This document shows positions 22,077 to 33,325 of a stretch of DNA of 64,000 nt, one piece after another. The stretch is from positions 70,659,771 through 70,723,770 of the forward strand of contig NC_080672.1 in NCBI RefSeq assembly GCF_030247195.1, written 5' to 3'. The stretch is from Topomyia yanbarensis. Taxonomy: Eukaryota > Arthropoda > Insecta > Diptera > Culicidae. The notes below the pieces were generated by a model. That model was not told where the DNA came from, searched no databases, and saw nothing but the letters and a program-made list of their open reading frames with translations. Position 1 is the first letter of the stretch. Each line of letters opens with the position of its first letter. Position numbers and translations under genes: made by a program.

Positions 22077-24081
22077 TGCACTATGGTCCCAAAGCTGTAT
22101 TTAGGAAGACAAAACTGTTTGCGCCTAAACCGTTGGTTTTAGATATATAGTATCTTCGGCAAACTTTCTTAGAACTTTCTTGCCGATTTTTTATATTAGT
22201 TGAAGTAGGGTGGTCCTTGTGGTTGGGGTGTTCAACGTATCAACTTCTTAGATATGTAAAATTCAGCTACATAATGCTCCACAAAGTTATAAATCAATCA
22301 AATTGAAGCAACTTTTCTGAAGAAATGGTTCATGTGCTATGATTTTTGCAATATTTAAGGTGGGGTGGCTCTTTAAAAATTGGTTTTCTATTAATATCTT
22401 TTTATGTGTTAATTTCTCGCTAATACTTTGTTCTAGAGGTTTTCAGAACTTTTGTAAATACACATTTTTGCCGAAGCAATGAAGTTTCTATCTCCTTTGT
22501 TTGCATAGTTACAGGCGATTTTTAAAACAAAAATGGTTTTTTTCAAAGCTATATATCTTCTAACATTGCAAATGGATTTTCAATCTTTTAATTTCAAGTT
22601 TTTGGTGAAAAAACTGCGGGAGCGTTATTTCTGTAAAAAAACTACCGTCTACCGTACATCTAAATGGTACAGTGGATTTACAGTAGTGCTAGCTGCAAAC
22701 TATCGTTAATTCTAAATCGGCCAACAAAAGTTATCTATGCTCACTTAAGTAAATCCTTTTTCGTTTGGACTAGTGCTCAAAACGAGTGCTAGAAAGAAAA
22801 CGCTTTAGTTCACGTCTTGTTATCTTAAAATAAAATCTTGAAACGAGTTTGTTATTCATAGCAGCAGAAATTATTTTATGCTTTTCCAACATTCATGCAA
22901 TGTTTGAAACTATAAATTTATTATCGACTATAATGACGGCTGTGGCTAAGTTAAGGAAAGATTCTCAATTTTTTTTAAAGTAAGAGGTCTGAAAATCGCT
23001 AACCGCAAACTGGTAAAATACCTCATAAAGCATAATTCCCTAACATCTATATCATGATTGATGACGGTACTTGCTTTATTGGCCACGTAATAGATAACTT
23101 TTATTTAGAGTTTACTATAGTACGTTATTAACACTATTGTTAATTCACGCTAACATGTAGTTGTACGATAGAATGTAGTGTTTTCAAAAAGTGTCACATA
23201 TTCCATAGATTTTCTGTGACTTTTGGTGTTATCCCCCACATTGACTATTTTTCAGTTGATTTTACCATAAGAGATTGAGCGATGAAAACGTGACCCCTTA
23301 AAATCACTATTTCTCATTTGTCACTTCATACATTGATATATCGTAAATATTTTGTTTGCAGCTCTTTTAGAACTTTGTTTGGCGAATATTTTTGCTGAAG
23401 TAACAAAGTTATTATCTCATCTATTTGAAAAGTTATGAACGATTTTAATTGAAAAATACACCAGTTTCAAAAATAAATTATTTTTTTAACAGAAATAACG
23501 CTCCCGCAGTTTTTTCACCAAAAATTAGAAAAGTTCCGATCTTTCAAATGAAATTAAAAGATTGAAAATCCATTTGCAATGTTGGAAGATATATAGCTTT
23601 GAAAAAAACCATTTTTGTTTTGAAAATCGCCTGTAACTATGCAAACAAAAGAGATAGAAACTTCATTGCTTCGGCAAAAATGTGTATTTTCAAAAGTTCT
23701 GAAAACCTCTATAACAAAGTATTAGTGAGAAATTAACACATAAAAAGATATTAATAGAAAACCAATTTTTAAAGAGCCACCCTTAAATATTGCAAAAATA
23801 ATAGCACATGAACCATTAGAGATAACCACATAGTTTCTTCAGAAAAGTTGCTTCATTTTGATTGATTTATAACTTTGTGGAGCATTATGTAGCTGAATTT
23901 TACATATCTAAGATGTTGAAACGTTGAACACCCCAACCACAAGGACCACCCTAATTCAACTAATATAAAAAATCGGCAAGAATGTTCTAAGAAAGTTTGC
24001 CGAAGATACCATATATCTAAAACCAACGGTTTAGGCGCAAACAGTTTTGTCTTCCTAAATACAGCTTTAGGACCATAGTGC
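22077..24081. mobile_element. 2.0-kb foldback element with about 580-bp arms
   Basis: The left arm 22,077-22,660 and right arm 23,480-24,081 are inverse copies from TGCACTATGGTCC through the GGGAGCGTTATTTCTG region. The central 0.8 kb is AT-rich with no ORF of note. The flanking W sequence GTCCAGACTAC and AATGGTGG-AATGAATATTAC matches W1 at 5,850 and 5,885, with about 26 bases of W missing at the insertion site. Superfamily not assigned. Confidence 0.75.
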
Positions 24082-24489
24082 AATGGTGGAAATGAATATT
24101 ACATATTCAGTACGATTTACACATACATCCAATGGATCGACAGCCACGATCTTGAGATACTATGTGTCGATACTGAAACATCGCTTGAAACCAGCGGCGG
24201 ATCATGGAGAAAGATACGGGAGGTACGGGCCCTGCCGAAAATTTCCAACTTGTTAAGAAATTTAAAACTAGTTACTCCGGGCCGGGATGATTGACGATTT
24301 TTAGAGTGATTGCATAACCTTTCTATATGAGAAAGGCAAAAATGTGCTAAGATCCAAAAAGTCAATTTCCGTCAAAAAAATTTTTTCGGGTTTACATCAA
24401 ATCTCAACGTTTCATGCATTTTAAAGTTATTTGGCATCATTTTTTCCCTTACTCCCCCCTTTCAGAATTTTTTTATTTCAGTTTATATG

Positions 24490-24785
24490 GGAATTTGCTG
24501 TGTGATCGCACTCTTCAACCCGTAACTCCGGAACCGGAAGTGCAATCAATAAAAAAATTTAATAGCAGCCGATGGGAAGGTTGTATCTTTCATTTGAGAC
24601 TAAGTTTGTGCAAATCGGTCTAACCATCTCTGAGAAACAGAGGTCACATTTTTTTCCATATACACACATACACACAGACATTGTCCGATCTCGACGAACT
24701 CAGTCGAATGGCACATGACACTCGGCCCTCCGGGCCGGGATTAAGTTGCCAATTTTTAGAGAAACTGAGAAAGGCAAAAACATTT
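24490..24785 (+). repeat. W 3' module (CCGGAACCGGAAG / CA / GC hairpin)
   Basis: In order: GTAACTCCGGAACCGGAAGT, CATTTGAGACTAAGTTTGTG, TCTCTGAGAAAC, a CACACATACACACAGACA tract, GACGAACTCAGTCGA, the hairpin CGGCCCTCCGGGCCG and a single GAGAAAGGC-like arm. The same order appears at about 6,300-6,547, 27,480-27,856 and, inverted, 34,858-35,150. Confidence 0.7.
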
Positions 24786-26829
24786 TTAGCAAATGTTGAA
24801 AGTTATGCAATTTTTTGGTGAGCAGTTCTATGTTTCATAGACATTAAATCAATTTTAACTTTGCTTCCTATTAAATAAAGACCCTTATTACAGTACATCT
24901 CTTCAAAAACGAGCTCAATATGAAAGGAAATCTGAGGATTATGATTGATTTCAGAACTCTGGAGTTTTCTATTGGAATGTTTTCAGGCAGGAATTTGATA
25001 TTGATGCAATTAGACAACTGTGAAATCAAGACCAATAGATCAGTTAAATACCAGGACCCCATTCCGACAATTTATCAAAAGTCCTCATGATGTTTACAAC
25101 AACAGGTTATCAATCTACGGATCAGATAATTGTTATTGTAATATTGAATTAAATCAGTCAGCATCAATAAATTTTCAACTTCAATCCATTTTTTTGATGG
25201 GTGCGGTGGGGGGGGGGGGGGGGTAATATGGTGTTAAACCCCAAAACTTTCTGTTGGCTACGCCATTGCTTGAAGTTCTTCATTTCGCTTTTTATTTTCC
25301 AATATGTTTCAGATCGATCCGATGGTTATAAGTTAGAAAAATTGCAGTCAAAAGGTTCGAACAAATGAACATTTTTGCACTGATAAGTTATCAAGTTCCT
25401 TCCAGACAACTTGGAAGTGTTCGGTGATTATTTCTAGCGGTTGTAGATAGAAAAATGAAATACAAAATTCGTTTTATCGAAATAATGTTTGGCCTATTTC
25501 AATGGATTATTACTATATTGAACAATAAATAGGCGACAAAGAGTAATCCACAAACAACAAGCCATAACTTTTAAAGTATTCAAAATAGATATTTGAAGTC
25601 TTCAGTAAAGTTATTCGCAAAAGTAAGAGCTACAATTTTGCTGAAGTCATCATGTCGATATAATCACTTCCAAGAAAATTTGTGAAAATATCTCACTGCT
25701 AGGGGGATTAATCAGCAAAATCACAATACCAAAAGAAAGGGCATATTGCCTCCATTAAATTCTCCGAAGATACTATTGACCTAAAATAAGCCGTTTTGGC
25801 GTTAATAATAGATTACATGTTTTGGTCATATTTCTAGCAATGGTAAATGATAAAAATCTTTCGTCCGCATTTAATGTTAAATATTTCTTTTGATAATAGT
25901 CCGATTTCAACAGTCTATAGCTTGTTCGAAAGGTTAAAGCTGTCTAAAAACATATAAATTGTTAATCTATATTGTCAATTTCGGCAGATAATTCAAAAAA
26001 AACTGCAAAAAACGCCATTTTTACGCATTCAAACATTCATATCTTGAAAACTAAACATCAGAATCAAAAACAAATTAATAGCGTTCTTACTGTTTTTTAG
26101 TTCTTTCATTTAAAATTGGTTTGGTTCAGCCATTGCTGAGAAACACGAATGAGTGTTTGTCCGTTACATACACACACACACACACACACCGACACACACA
26201 CATACAGACATTGTCCCAAATCGTCAAGCTGAGTCGATTGATATATAAGACTCGGCCCTCCGGGCCTCGGAAAAAATCTTGTAAGTTTGAGCGAATTCTA
26301 TACATTTCTTTTATAAGAAATGTAAAAAGTATCAGTAACGAATTTGGTATACATTCATAACAAACTTTAATGAAGACTGGAAGACTTGAAGACTGAAGTT
26401 CATTTGTTCCTCTCAAAACTGATAAATTTTATGAAACAATTGACAAACTTTTCTAAAATTTATTTTATGTTTGACGGAGCAGCAGCACAATACAAAAAAA
26501 CCTGTTTTAATCCACCTAGCGGTGCAATTGTGCCTTTCTCAATCATGAACACGAGAATTTTTTAGTTGCTTATATTTATTAAAAGCTTTCAAATTTATAC
26601 ATTACTATTTTATTACACATGACTTGACAACTATATACAAGAGCGAAATCGGTTAAGTCCTAAAAAGTCGATCTTTATAAAAAAAATTCTAGATAACATA
26701 AAATCTCGACGTTTCACGCATTTTAAATATATTTGGCATCAAAAATACGAATTCGATTTCTGAAATTTCATGGGCCCCCCTTTGAAAGAAATTTTGAGTT
26801 TGAGGCTTATATGGGAATTTCATATGTGA

Positions 26830-27640
26830 CCGGACGGTTTAATCTATATTTCCGAACCCATATAAGCGATCCATACGAAATTTTATATACATCTGTGGGG
26901 ATATTATAGCTATCATTTGGGTTTAAGTTTGTGAAAATCGGTCCAACCATTTCCGGGAAACTGATGTGAGTTCGTCAATTTTGAAAGATGGCCGCTTTTC
27001 CCGGGCACTTCCGGAACCGTCTATGGTGGTCAATGTAGTCAACGAAAGTTTGGTTGTCCGTCGGTGATCTAGAACAGCAAATTTAAGTTGTTGGAGAGAC
27101 ATTTTAGCGAAATTTTTACCTTTTTTGCTTTCATCGGAGTATCGGTTTGAATCGCAATTTGCTATGCGATCGCACGCCACAACCTGTAACTCCGGAACCG
27201 GAAGTCGGATCGGGATGAAATTAAATCCATTTACGGGGGCGCAACACCTTTCATTTGTGACTAAGTTTGGTTGAATCGGTCTAGCCATCTCCGAGAAACC
27301 GATGTAACTGTTATTCTGAATTTGGATACTTCCGCCGGGGCTTCCAGAGCCGATGATGGTGGCCAATGTGGCCAAAAAGACTTTGAATGGATGTTAGTGA
27401 CCTAATATTACAAATCGAAGCAGTTTTGGTTATAAAAAAATTTTCACCTTTATACATTCATTGCAGAATTTATTAAAATCAACATTTTCTGCGTGATCGT
27501 GCTGACCACCCTGTAATTCCGGAACCGGAAGTCGGATCCATCAGAAATTCAATAGCAGCCTATGGGAACGTTGTATCTTTCATTTGAGACTAAGTTTGTA
27601 AAAATCGGTTCAGCCATCTCTGAGAAAAATGAATGACATT
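26830..27640 (+). repeat. Three tandem diverged modules in W5
   Basis: Three successive modules each have CCGGAAC, a CATTTG-GACTAAGTTTG-like block, a GAAAATCGGTCCAACCA-like block and a GAGAAAC block. They are centred near 26,900, 27,220 and 27,570, a spacing of about 300 bp. The first is the most diverged and the third carries the CA tract and the 3' end. This suggests the W interior grew by module duplication. Confidence 0.6.
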
Positions 27641-27653
27641 TTTGGTCACATAC

Positions 27654-27740
27654 ACACACAGACGCATATACACACATACATACATACACACATACATACA
27701 TACACACATACATACATACACACATACATACAAACGCACA
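27654..27740 (+). repeat. 16-bp (CACACATACATACATA)n microsatellite
   Basis: About four near-identical 16-bp units, a compound of CACA and CATA. It sits at the position where other W copies have a simpler CA tract. Confidence 0.85.
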
Positions 27741-28250
27741 GACATTTGCCGAACTCGACGAACTGAATCGAATGGTATATGTCACTCGGCCCTCCGGGCC
27801 TCCGTTAAAAAGTCGGTTTTCAGAGCAATTGCAATACCTTTCTATTGAGAAAGGCAATAAGCAAAACTTCGCAAGCTTGTGTAGCTTCCAGTCAAAGTAT
27901 GAGTTAAGCGCAGGATGGCATTTTGTTGCAAAATCACATGGAAAAGGACCCTGTGATGCTATTAGTGGCCCTCTCAAGCGAATGGCTAAAAGAGCCAGTC
28001 CTGATCGCGACTTTGGAAATACCATAACAACTCCCCGAGAGTTCAACTGGGCAGTTGAAGAAACTGATAAAAATATCACAAAATTATTTTCTGCTACATA
28101 TTCACTGAACAGTACAACAAAATGTCAGAAGAACTCGAAGAGCTGTATAATATCGCCAAAACAATATCTGAAAAGTTATTCTAATTCAGAAAATGAACCA
28201 ATTTTTTTTTCCTTGTATAGAAATAATACAAAACAGCATGCGTGAGGATA

Positions 28251-28519
28251 GTTTCTTTAGCTCAACACCATTACATTTTGGAGAGTTTGCATGTTTAGCA
28301 AGTTTTCTCGTAATAAAATTTTCTACAACTATGTCATTGACATCATGACTCTATCTCAAAAGATAGCAGAAATAAATTTTCTATCGCACTTTTAGATGGA
28401 TTTATCACAATTCAGTTTATATCAAAAGAAGGGCTTACATTTCAAACAAGTAGCACACCAAATCACTAAAATCAACTCCAAGAGCACAATGAATTAAACG
28501 CACGTTTTGGTACCATTGC
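28251..28519. other. Noncoding DNA right of X1
   Basis: No gene and no repeat partner was found. Confidence 0.35.
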
Positions 28520-28740
28520 GACCACTGTGATATGTAGGAAACAACCACAGTAATCCAACTTCCGAGTGAAATGCCTTGTAATTTTTGGCGTCAACTAGTT
28601 TTATAGAAACATAAATAGTTTCACGAATAGTAGGTCATTATTCATAATTTCAGAAGCATAATCTCGATTTTCGTAAACGGTTCGTTTTACGAAATTTTGT
28701 TTTTTTTCATGAATTTATGTAGAGACTTTTATTTGTGTGC
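28520..28740 (+). mobile_element. Right-end fragment of the 12.7-kb array element
   Basis: It aligns with 14,545-14,760: AACCACAGTAATCCAAC, AATAGTTTCACGAAT, TTATTCATAATT, TTTTCGTAAACGGTTCG, then TTCATGAATTTATG and the terminal GTGTG. There is no left end or array, so it is a truncated copy. Confidence 0.55.
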
Positions 28741-31112
28741 AATTGAAAGTGCCTCAAGTAATCGGCACTACCATTGCTCAAATCATGGCGTTTGATTTGA
28801 GAGAGGAGTGTCTATAAAGCAAAGTTGTCAATACATATCCAAATAGCAGTATAATATTTGAAGAGAATTTGACTTTTGGTGACCTATTTTGCTTGGTCAA
28901 TTTTTTTAAAGCAGTATTTGTTACACAAAAATCATTCTTACGGGCATTACGTGTACCCATATAATAATTCCGAGCCACCAATAAAAACGTGTCTAGACAA
29001 CAGTTAACTCTCGCACCGCATGCCGTCATTGGAAACGATTCCTCGCCGTCAAGGTTTTCATCCTCCAGGAACGATTAGCTTTAGTTTATGACGCCAGAAG
29101 ACACAACACGAAGTAAAACAGACCAACCGAAAAAGGTTCCATCCCATAACCGGAACGATCCATTGCCTTCGACTAATCCTTGAGGAAATGAAACCGTGTT
29201 CCTAGATTAGGCGACGATAGTGCTAGTGAGTGTCCGTAATATCCGGTTTTACAATCCCCTTGCAGCTGAACAAGGTCGACCGTAATTGCGAAGAATGAAA
29301 ACCTAATTGCCGACTATGTAGCTCCCATTATGCACTGCAATTGGGAAGTCCCACTGTTGGACTGGCTTACAAATATATGTGAAGGTCTCCGGCGGGCGCC
29401 TGCCCCGAAATACGTAGAACGAAAAGTTGGAAGTCTTACAACTTTTACACACAAAGGCATAAAAAGGTTATCATCATTTGCGAGCAGTGGAACTAACTTC
29501 TAAATGGTTGTTTACTTTTGGTTACGTGTTTTACGGTACATTCATTCGGGAAGCCGTAAATGTTCTGTCTTTCGTATCAAAGTTGCACATCCCGTAGATG
29601 AAACATAGTTCGAAGAATAGTGTTCGTAACCTACGCTGTAATTAAGTCCCTCTGGATGTGGTCATATCGATGCAATGAAGACCAAAAAAGCTTATTTCAG
29701 ATATTATGGATGGGGTGCAGTCACCGGATTAATGCTGGGAATGTTTACCTAATTGGCTTAGAACCGGTGGATACTATTTTTATTTGATTTGGGTTGGTTG
29801 ATTTAAACCTTAAATGAAAATGTTTGCACGTTATTTTACTAGATTCATTCTATTGTGCAATTTTTGCAATAGTTTGTCAAACCCATAAGAATTGTGAGAA
29901 AATACTAGTATTCGGTAATGAATTGTGCAAAACTTCGGTAACTTCATCTGATAATTCCATAAATAGAACGCGTCGGATTCACACTTCTAACTAAATATTA
30001 GTTTCATCTGCAGTATTCCGAACCATCTCGCCGTACATGAAACAAATGTTACGAACTAGGTACGGATTCGCGTTGTATCAACCCACGTGTTTCTGTTCCA
30101 CTATCCTCGGATGAAATTGTATTATTAACAATCATTTGTGACACTCCTGCGACAGTCGCTTAATTTTTTTTCTCTCTCTAACCCACGTTGGTTGGCTTGA
30201 GTCTCATTCTAGAAAGCACAACCGTCTGGTGGGTATCCAAACTGAGGGAAGCCACCACCGGGGACAATGGGACTCTATTTATCGGATTTAATTGAAGCAA
30301 AATATCCATTAAATTTCAAGCACCCACAAAAGTGCCTCCGTCTGTTTGTACGTTTGTTTGTCTGTATGTTTGTTTGTTTGTTCGCCGGTTTTTGTATCTG
30401 ACGGCAGTCACAGCAGCCAGCAGTGGCTTTTGCTATCGAAACGCGCGCGTGAAACGACGCACCCCATGGGTGCAGCAAGTATCGCACCGCCGCCGGATTT
30501 CGGAAGCACTTTTGCAATTTGCAGCCTTTGTAAGCGACGTCTCCCGGTTGACAGTGGGGAATAAAACTGCACGAGACAAATGCAGTCAGGTTTGGAGAGG
30601 CGGTGCATTATGAAATACAATGGAATGTCTGAGATGGAATTATTAATTGGAGCGATTGCGGCTATACTTTAGTAGATATTTTAGCATTATTGCATTAGAA
30701 GATTTCCAACCGGGAACTTTTTATACCGCTCGTAGCTGCTATGGGTATAAGCCAGTTGTTCACGCAAGACGTGTGACTTTTTAGATTTTAGTGTCTAACT
30801 AGTGCTAATTTGGGTACTAGTTTAGATACATCGTCTAACTAGAAACCCATTTGGTGCTAGTTACTGACGAGGAGAATCCGAAACACTAAAACAAAAACCA
30901 TACTTATTCTTGATTGATGATTCTGGTTTGTTGGAAGGCATAGACTGGGATGATTACTGTTAGAACTGTTTTTACGTTCAAACTTTCAATATTTCATTAA
31001 ACACTTATCTAATTAGACTAATTCGAATTTTCGCGTGCAAAATATAAACCCCTTGGCGTCGTAAACATCGGCACAGTCTGTTTCCTTATACCGTCACGCT
31101 GGTAAAATTGTC
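28741..31112. other. 2.4 kb unique-looking DNA
   Basis: No recognised gene. It contains a GTTTGTTTGT-rich microsatellite at 30,340-30,385 and a GC-richer patch 30,380-30,610 with overlapping short frames on both strands (30,275-30,517 minus, 30,332-30,613 plus) that lack family motifs. It is likely intergenic or intronic host DNA. Confidence 0.4.
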
Positions 31113-31265
31113 TTCACACGGAAACAAATCCTTTATCGTTTTCATGAATAAAAAATCATGAAACTGAAGTTTTTTTCATCCTTAGAAATCATGATAATGA
31201 TTCATCATATCATGATGAAAAAGACGAAGATCATGAACAAGCACTCCCATGATTACTGATCATGG
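31113..31265 (+). mobile_element. Probable left-end fragment of the array element family
   Basis: It begins CACACGGAAACAAATCC and continues with TCATGAATAAAAAATCATG and AAATCATGATAATGATTC, the same palindromic ATCATGA texture as 12.7-14.8 kb. Assignment is weaker than for 28,520-28,740. Confidence 0.35.
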
Positions 31266-31392
31266 CCGCCGCTTGTGTAACACATACCGGTAATTTTAGC
31301 CATGTGAGAGCCTGGTTGCCGCTATTTAGGGGCAATCATTCAACTGTTTTCCTTCAGGACATCATATTGAATGAGTCAAATTGAACAAATGC

Positions 31393-31640
31393 AGTCTGAG
31401 TCTACCCAGTAAGAAATGTGCAGCTGACATGACCCTGACATCAGCTCTATAGTCTGACATGTCACCCTGGCGTAATTCTGACATTTGAATTCGTTTTGAG
31501 TCGGATAACGTGCTAATACCTAACAGAATTGTCAGATTTGTGGATCCCGAATTTCCATTCAAGCTCATTTTAATCTCTTCACGTCAGGCTGACGTAGAGC
31601 TGATTTTGAAAAGGAGCATAGAGCTGATTTCGATTACCAA
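31393..31640. repeat. TACCCAGTAAGAA-ended repeat
   Basis: It starts TACCCAGTAAGAAATGTG, has repeated CTGACAT and GAGCTGA phrases, and ends near GAGCATAGAGCTGATTTC. The inverse of this vocabulary flanks the hAT element at 38,562 (GCTCTATGCTCTTCTTACTGGG). Probably an old MITE, with ends not certain. Confidence 0.4.
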
Positions 31641-31884
31641 TATAATATAATTAAGGTGGGGGCATTTCTCAAAAATAAACAACTTTAAATTTAATTTTTA
31701 ATATTTTTATTTGCCTATTTATTTCAGAGTTTAATTTCGTTGGTATAAGTACAAAAAACATTAACATTTTTTTCGCGGGGCATGAGAATCTTATAAATCC
31801 TATAAATCGTCTAATGGTTGGCAGAATGCAAGAAAGATAAGTAACTCCATTTTTTAATCTAGGATGATATCAGTTTAGCATAAA

Positions 31885-32704
31885 TCAATTAAACCAATCC
31901 TCAATTTTAGAGTGTTTTATAGGGTGCATTTTAAGTTGCTGTTGAAATGATTTAAAATGAAATGAATGAAATTTAATGATTTTTTGACGTAATACTCTTC
32001 GTTTTTCCCGCTGTGTAGCCGCTTCATTGAAGTTATTGAGCGCTTTTGTCAGCTCTGTTACTGCCTGTTTCCGATCACCTGCGAAGAATGCAACTGCTGT
32101 GTCTGGAAGTAAGATTAGAAAAAAAACTACTAATAATAGTGCATGTTTGCAAATGCAATATATATACTTACATAACAAAAATCGGTTTGGAACAATTCTT
32201 AAAAAGGATAAAATCTGGTTATGATTTTGAAAATGCATATGGCATTCCGTATATTATCCACAAATTACAAAAAAATCTCGGAATAAGTTATTTTCAACCA
32301 ACAATATATCAAACCTTTATGCTTTTTTGTTTACCTATTAATATGGACATTATGTTCAATTCCGCTGCCGTCTTCGTCGGAACTGTGCGTTGTGCGTTAA
32401 ATGCACAGCGTTCGGTCCAAATATATCTCGAAGTATTCTTAAAAATGATTTGCACGGCGGCTCTGAACATTGCATACATTGAACTATTGACCGACGACTC
32501 AAACTTGGCTCGCAATGCCTCCTCGGTTCCTTTATCTTTCGGTTCGTGCTCCAGTACCATCAATGCCGCGTCATCGGCTACCGGGAATGCAACGGATGTT
32601 TGTATAGTTTGCGTCGAATTAATCGCCTTTGAAATTTGGTTTACTGTTTTATGAAGACCCGCTAGTAATCGTTTTTGGCCCGAACTGTTGTAGGTTACTG
32701 TATT
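31885..32704 (-). CDS. Two exons of a probable DUF4806-like gene (partial)
   Basis: Minus strand: exon 32,704-32,335, intron 32,334-32,103 (donor TTAATAG|GTAAAC, acceptor TTACTTCCAG|AC), then terminal exon 32,102-31,885 with stop. The splice keeps frame, ATA-G|AC, giving one 195-residue C-terminal segment without internal stops. It includes FPVADDAALMVLEHEPKDKG, FRAAVQIIFKN, TKTAAELNIMSILI and then DTAVAFF. The pattern of a FP-start, an acidic E-rich helix, a region ending in W and a K-rich tail recalls DUF4806 proteins, which are common in mosquitoes and of unknown function. An acceptor GAACACAG|AAT at 32,705 marks an upstream junction. The upstream exons and start are not found in the window. 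It could be a host gene, a duplicate or a transposon accessory gene. No function is known. Confidence 0.55.
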
Positions 32705-33325
32705 CTGTGTTCAAAAGTTATTTTACAACTAGACAAGATATTTAGCAGCACCGATTCCAAACAATGACTATTTTCGGGAGTGACCTGTGTACTGTTAAAG
32801 CGTCAATAAGAAATCGACAGAATAAATAAACGCATGGGGTTTACATTTGTCAGAGGTGTCATTTTGATAAAAGGTTTGATAAAAGTTTACTCTTGTATGG
32901 ATTTTGAGCGATTGCAAAACAGGAAACAGCGCTTATTTTGAATGATAAGATTTTTTGGACTTGTCAGCTTTTGTCTAGTTGAACCCAATCGGCAATTGTT
33001 TCGGGACTGTAGCTAGTTACTATCCAATATTCGATTCAAATGCAACACACTGATTCTGTGTGATATGAGTAGGTGGCGATTGGCAAACAATGTTGAGTCT
33101 TGATTCATACACAATCAATTATGACTTGAGACGCTTTAATGATTAAAGTGATTGCGAAACTACGTCGAATATATTACATGAAATGATGCATTTATGTAGC
33201 TATTTTATGAAATACTTGTTATACGTCTAGCGTAGTACAATGTATAATTTGCAAAATCTACTAGAGAACATGAAAAAAATATTAAAAATTGTCGAAGTTA
33301 TAACAATTTCTGCAAAACACGTTTT
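32705..33325. other. Upstream of the DUF4806-like exons
   Basis: I looked for further minus-strand exons and found none I could support. W3 begins at 33,326 and may have separated the remaining 5' exons, if any. Confidence 0.4.

Larger units (their letters stand above)
20897..26323 (+). mobile_element. Family W copy 2, carrying a foldback
   Basis: The 5' start CGCTTTTAATCCACC follows GCAAAA, and the 3' hairpin ends TTATAAGAAATGT at 26,311-26,323, followed by AAAAAGTATCAG. The inverse 5' 13-mer is at 20,927-20,939. Relative to W1 it lacks about 690 bp (W1 4,590-5,278) and has a 2-kb foldback at 22,077-24,081. The uninterrupted target GCATGCAAAAAGTATCAG-type sequence is preserved in X2 (inverse of 43,141-43,160). 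No coding capacity. Confidence 0.75.
26501..27855 (+). mobile_element. Family W copy 5 inserted in X coding sequence
   Basis: It starts CCTGTTTTAATCCACC after seven A and ends with CCTTTCTATTGAGAAAGGC followed by AATAAG. TGCCTTTCTCAAT at 26,531-26,543 is the exact inverse of ATTGAGAAAGGCA at 27,844-27,856. The empty site is preserved in X2 as ACAATACAAAAATAATC. The 1.36-kb interior holds three tandem CCGGAACC modules and a microsatellite. The 150-codon minus-strand frame (26,923-27,375) is a by-product of this repeat. Confidence 0.75.
26456..28245 (+). pseudogene. Transposase-like coding relic, X copy 1
   Basis: Translation of 26,456-26,499 gives MFDGAAAQYK, then W5 interrupts. From 27,858 it resumes with QNFASLCSFQSKYELSAGW, FVAKSHGKGPCDAISG, LKRMAKRASP and ITTPREFNWAVE. 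I remember the combination DGAA.QYKN, F.A.SHGKGPCD and KR.A..AS from an uncharacterised transposon-associated family widespread in insects. The Asp in FDGAA and the GKGPCD motif are candidates for functional residues, but this is inference. After SLNSTT a frame change is needed to follow the X2 paralogue (EELEELYN then FSLYRNN). Interrupted and frameshifted, so non-functional. Confidence 0.6.
20497..28250 (+). mobile_element. Family X copy 1, split by two W insertions
   Basis: X1 consists of 20,497-20,896, 26,324-26,500 and 27,856-28,250. It starts GACGAATTTCGCGCCAACTC, the same end found at 40,908 and, inverted, at 44,066. Removing W2 and W5 restores collinearity with X2 (inverse of 41,995-44,068). 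It carries a transposase-like coding relic and three degenerate units of the minisatellite that is expanded in X2 (26,372-26,398). The right terminal repeat is not seen, so the right end is lost or mis-set. Confidence 0.65.

Noticed and set aside
26923..27375. 150-codon minus-strand frame
   Set aside because: It lies wholly in the noncoding W5 interior. Other copies of the same modules do not keep the frame.
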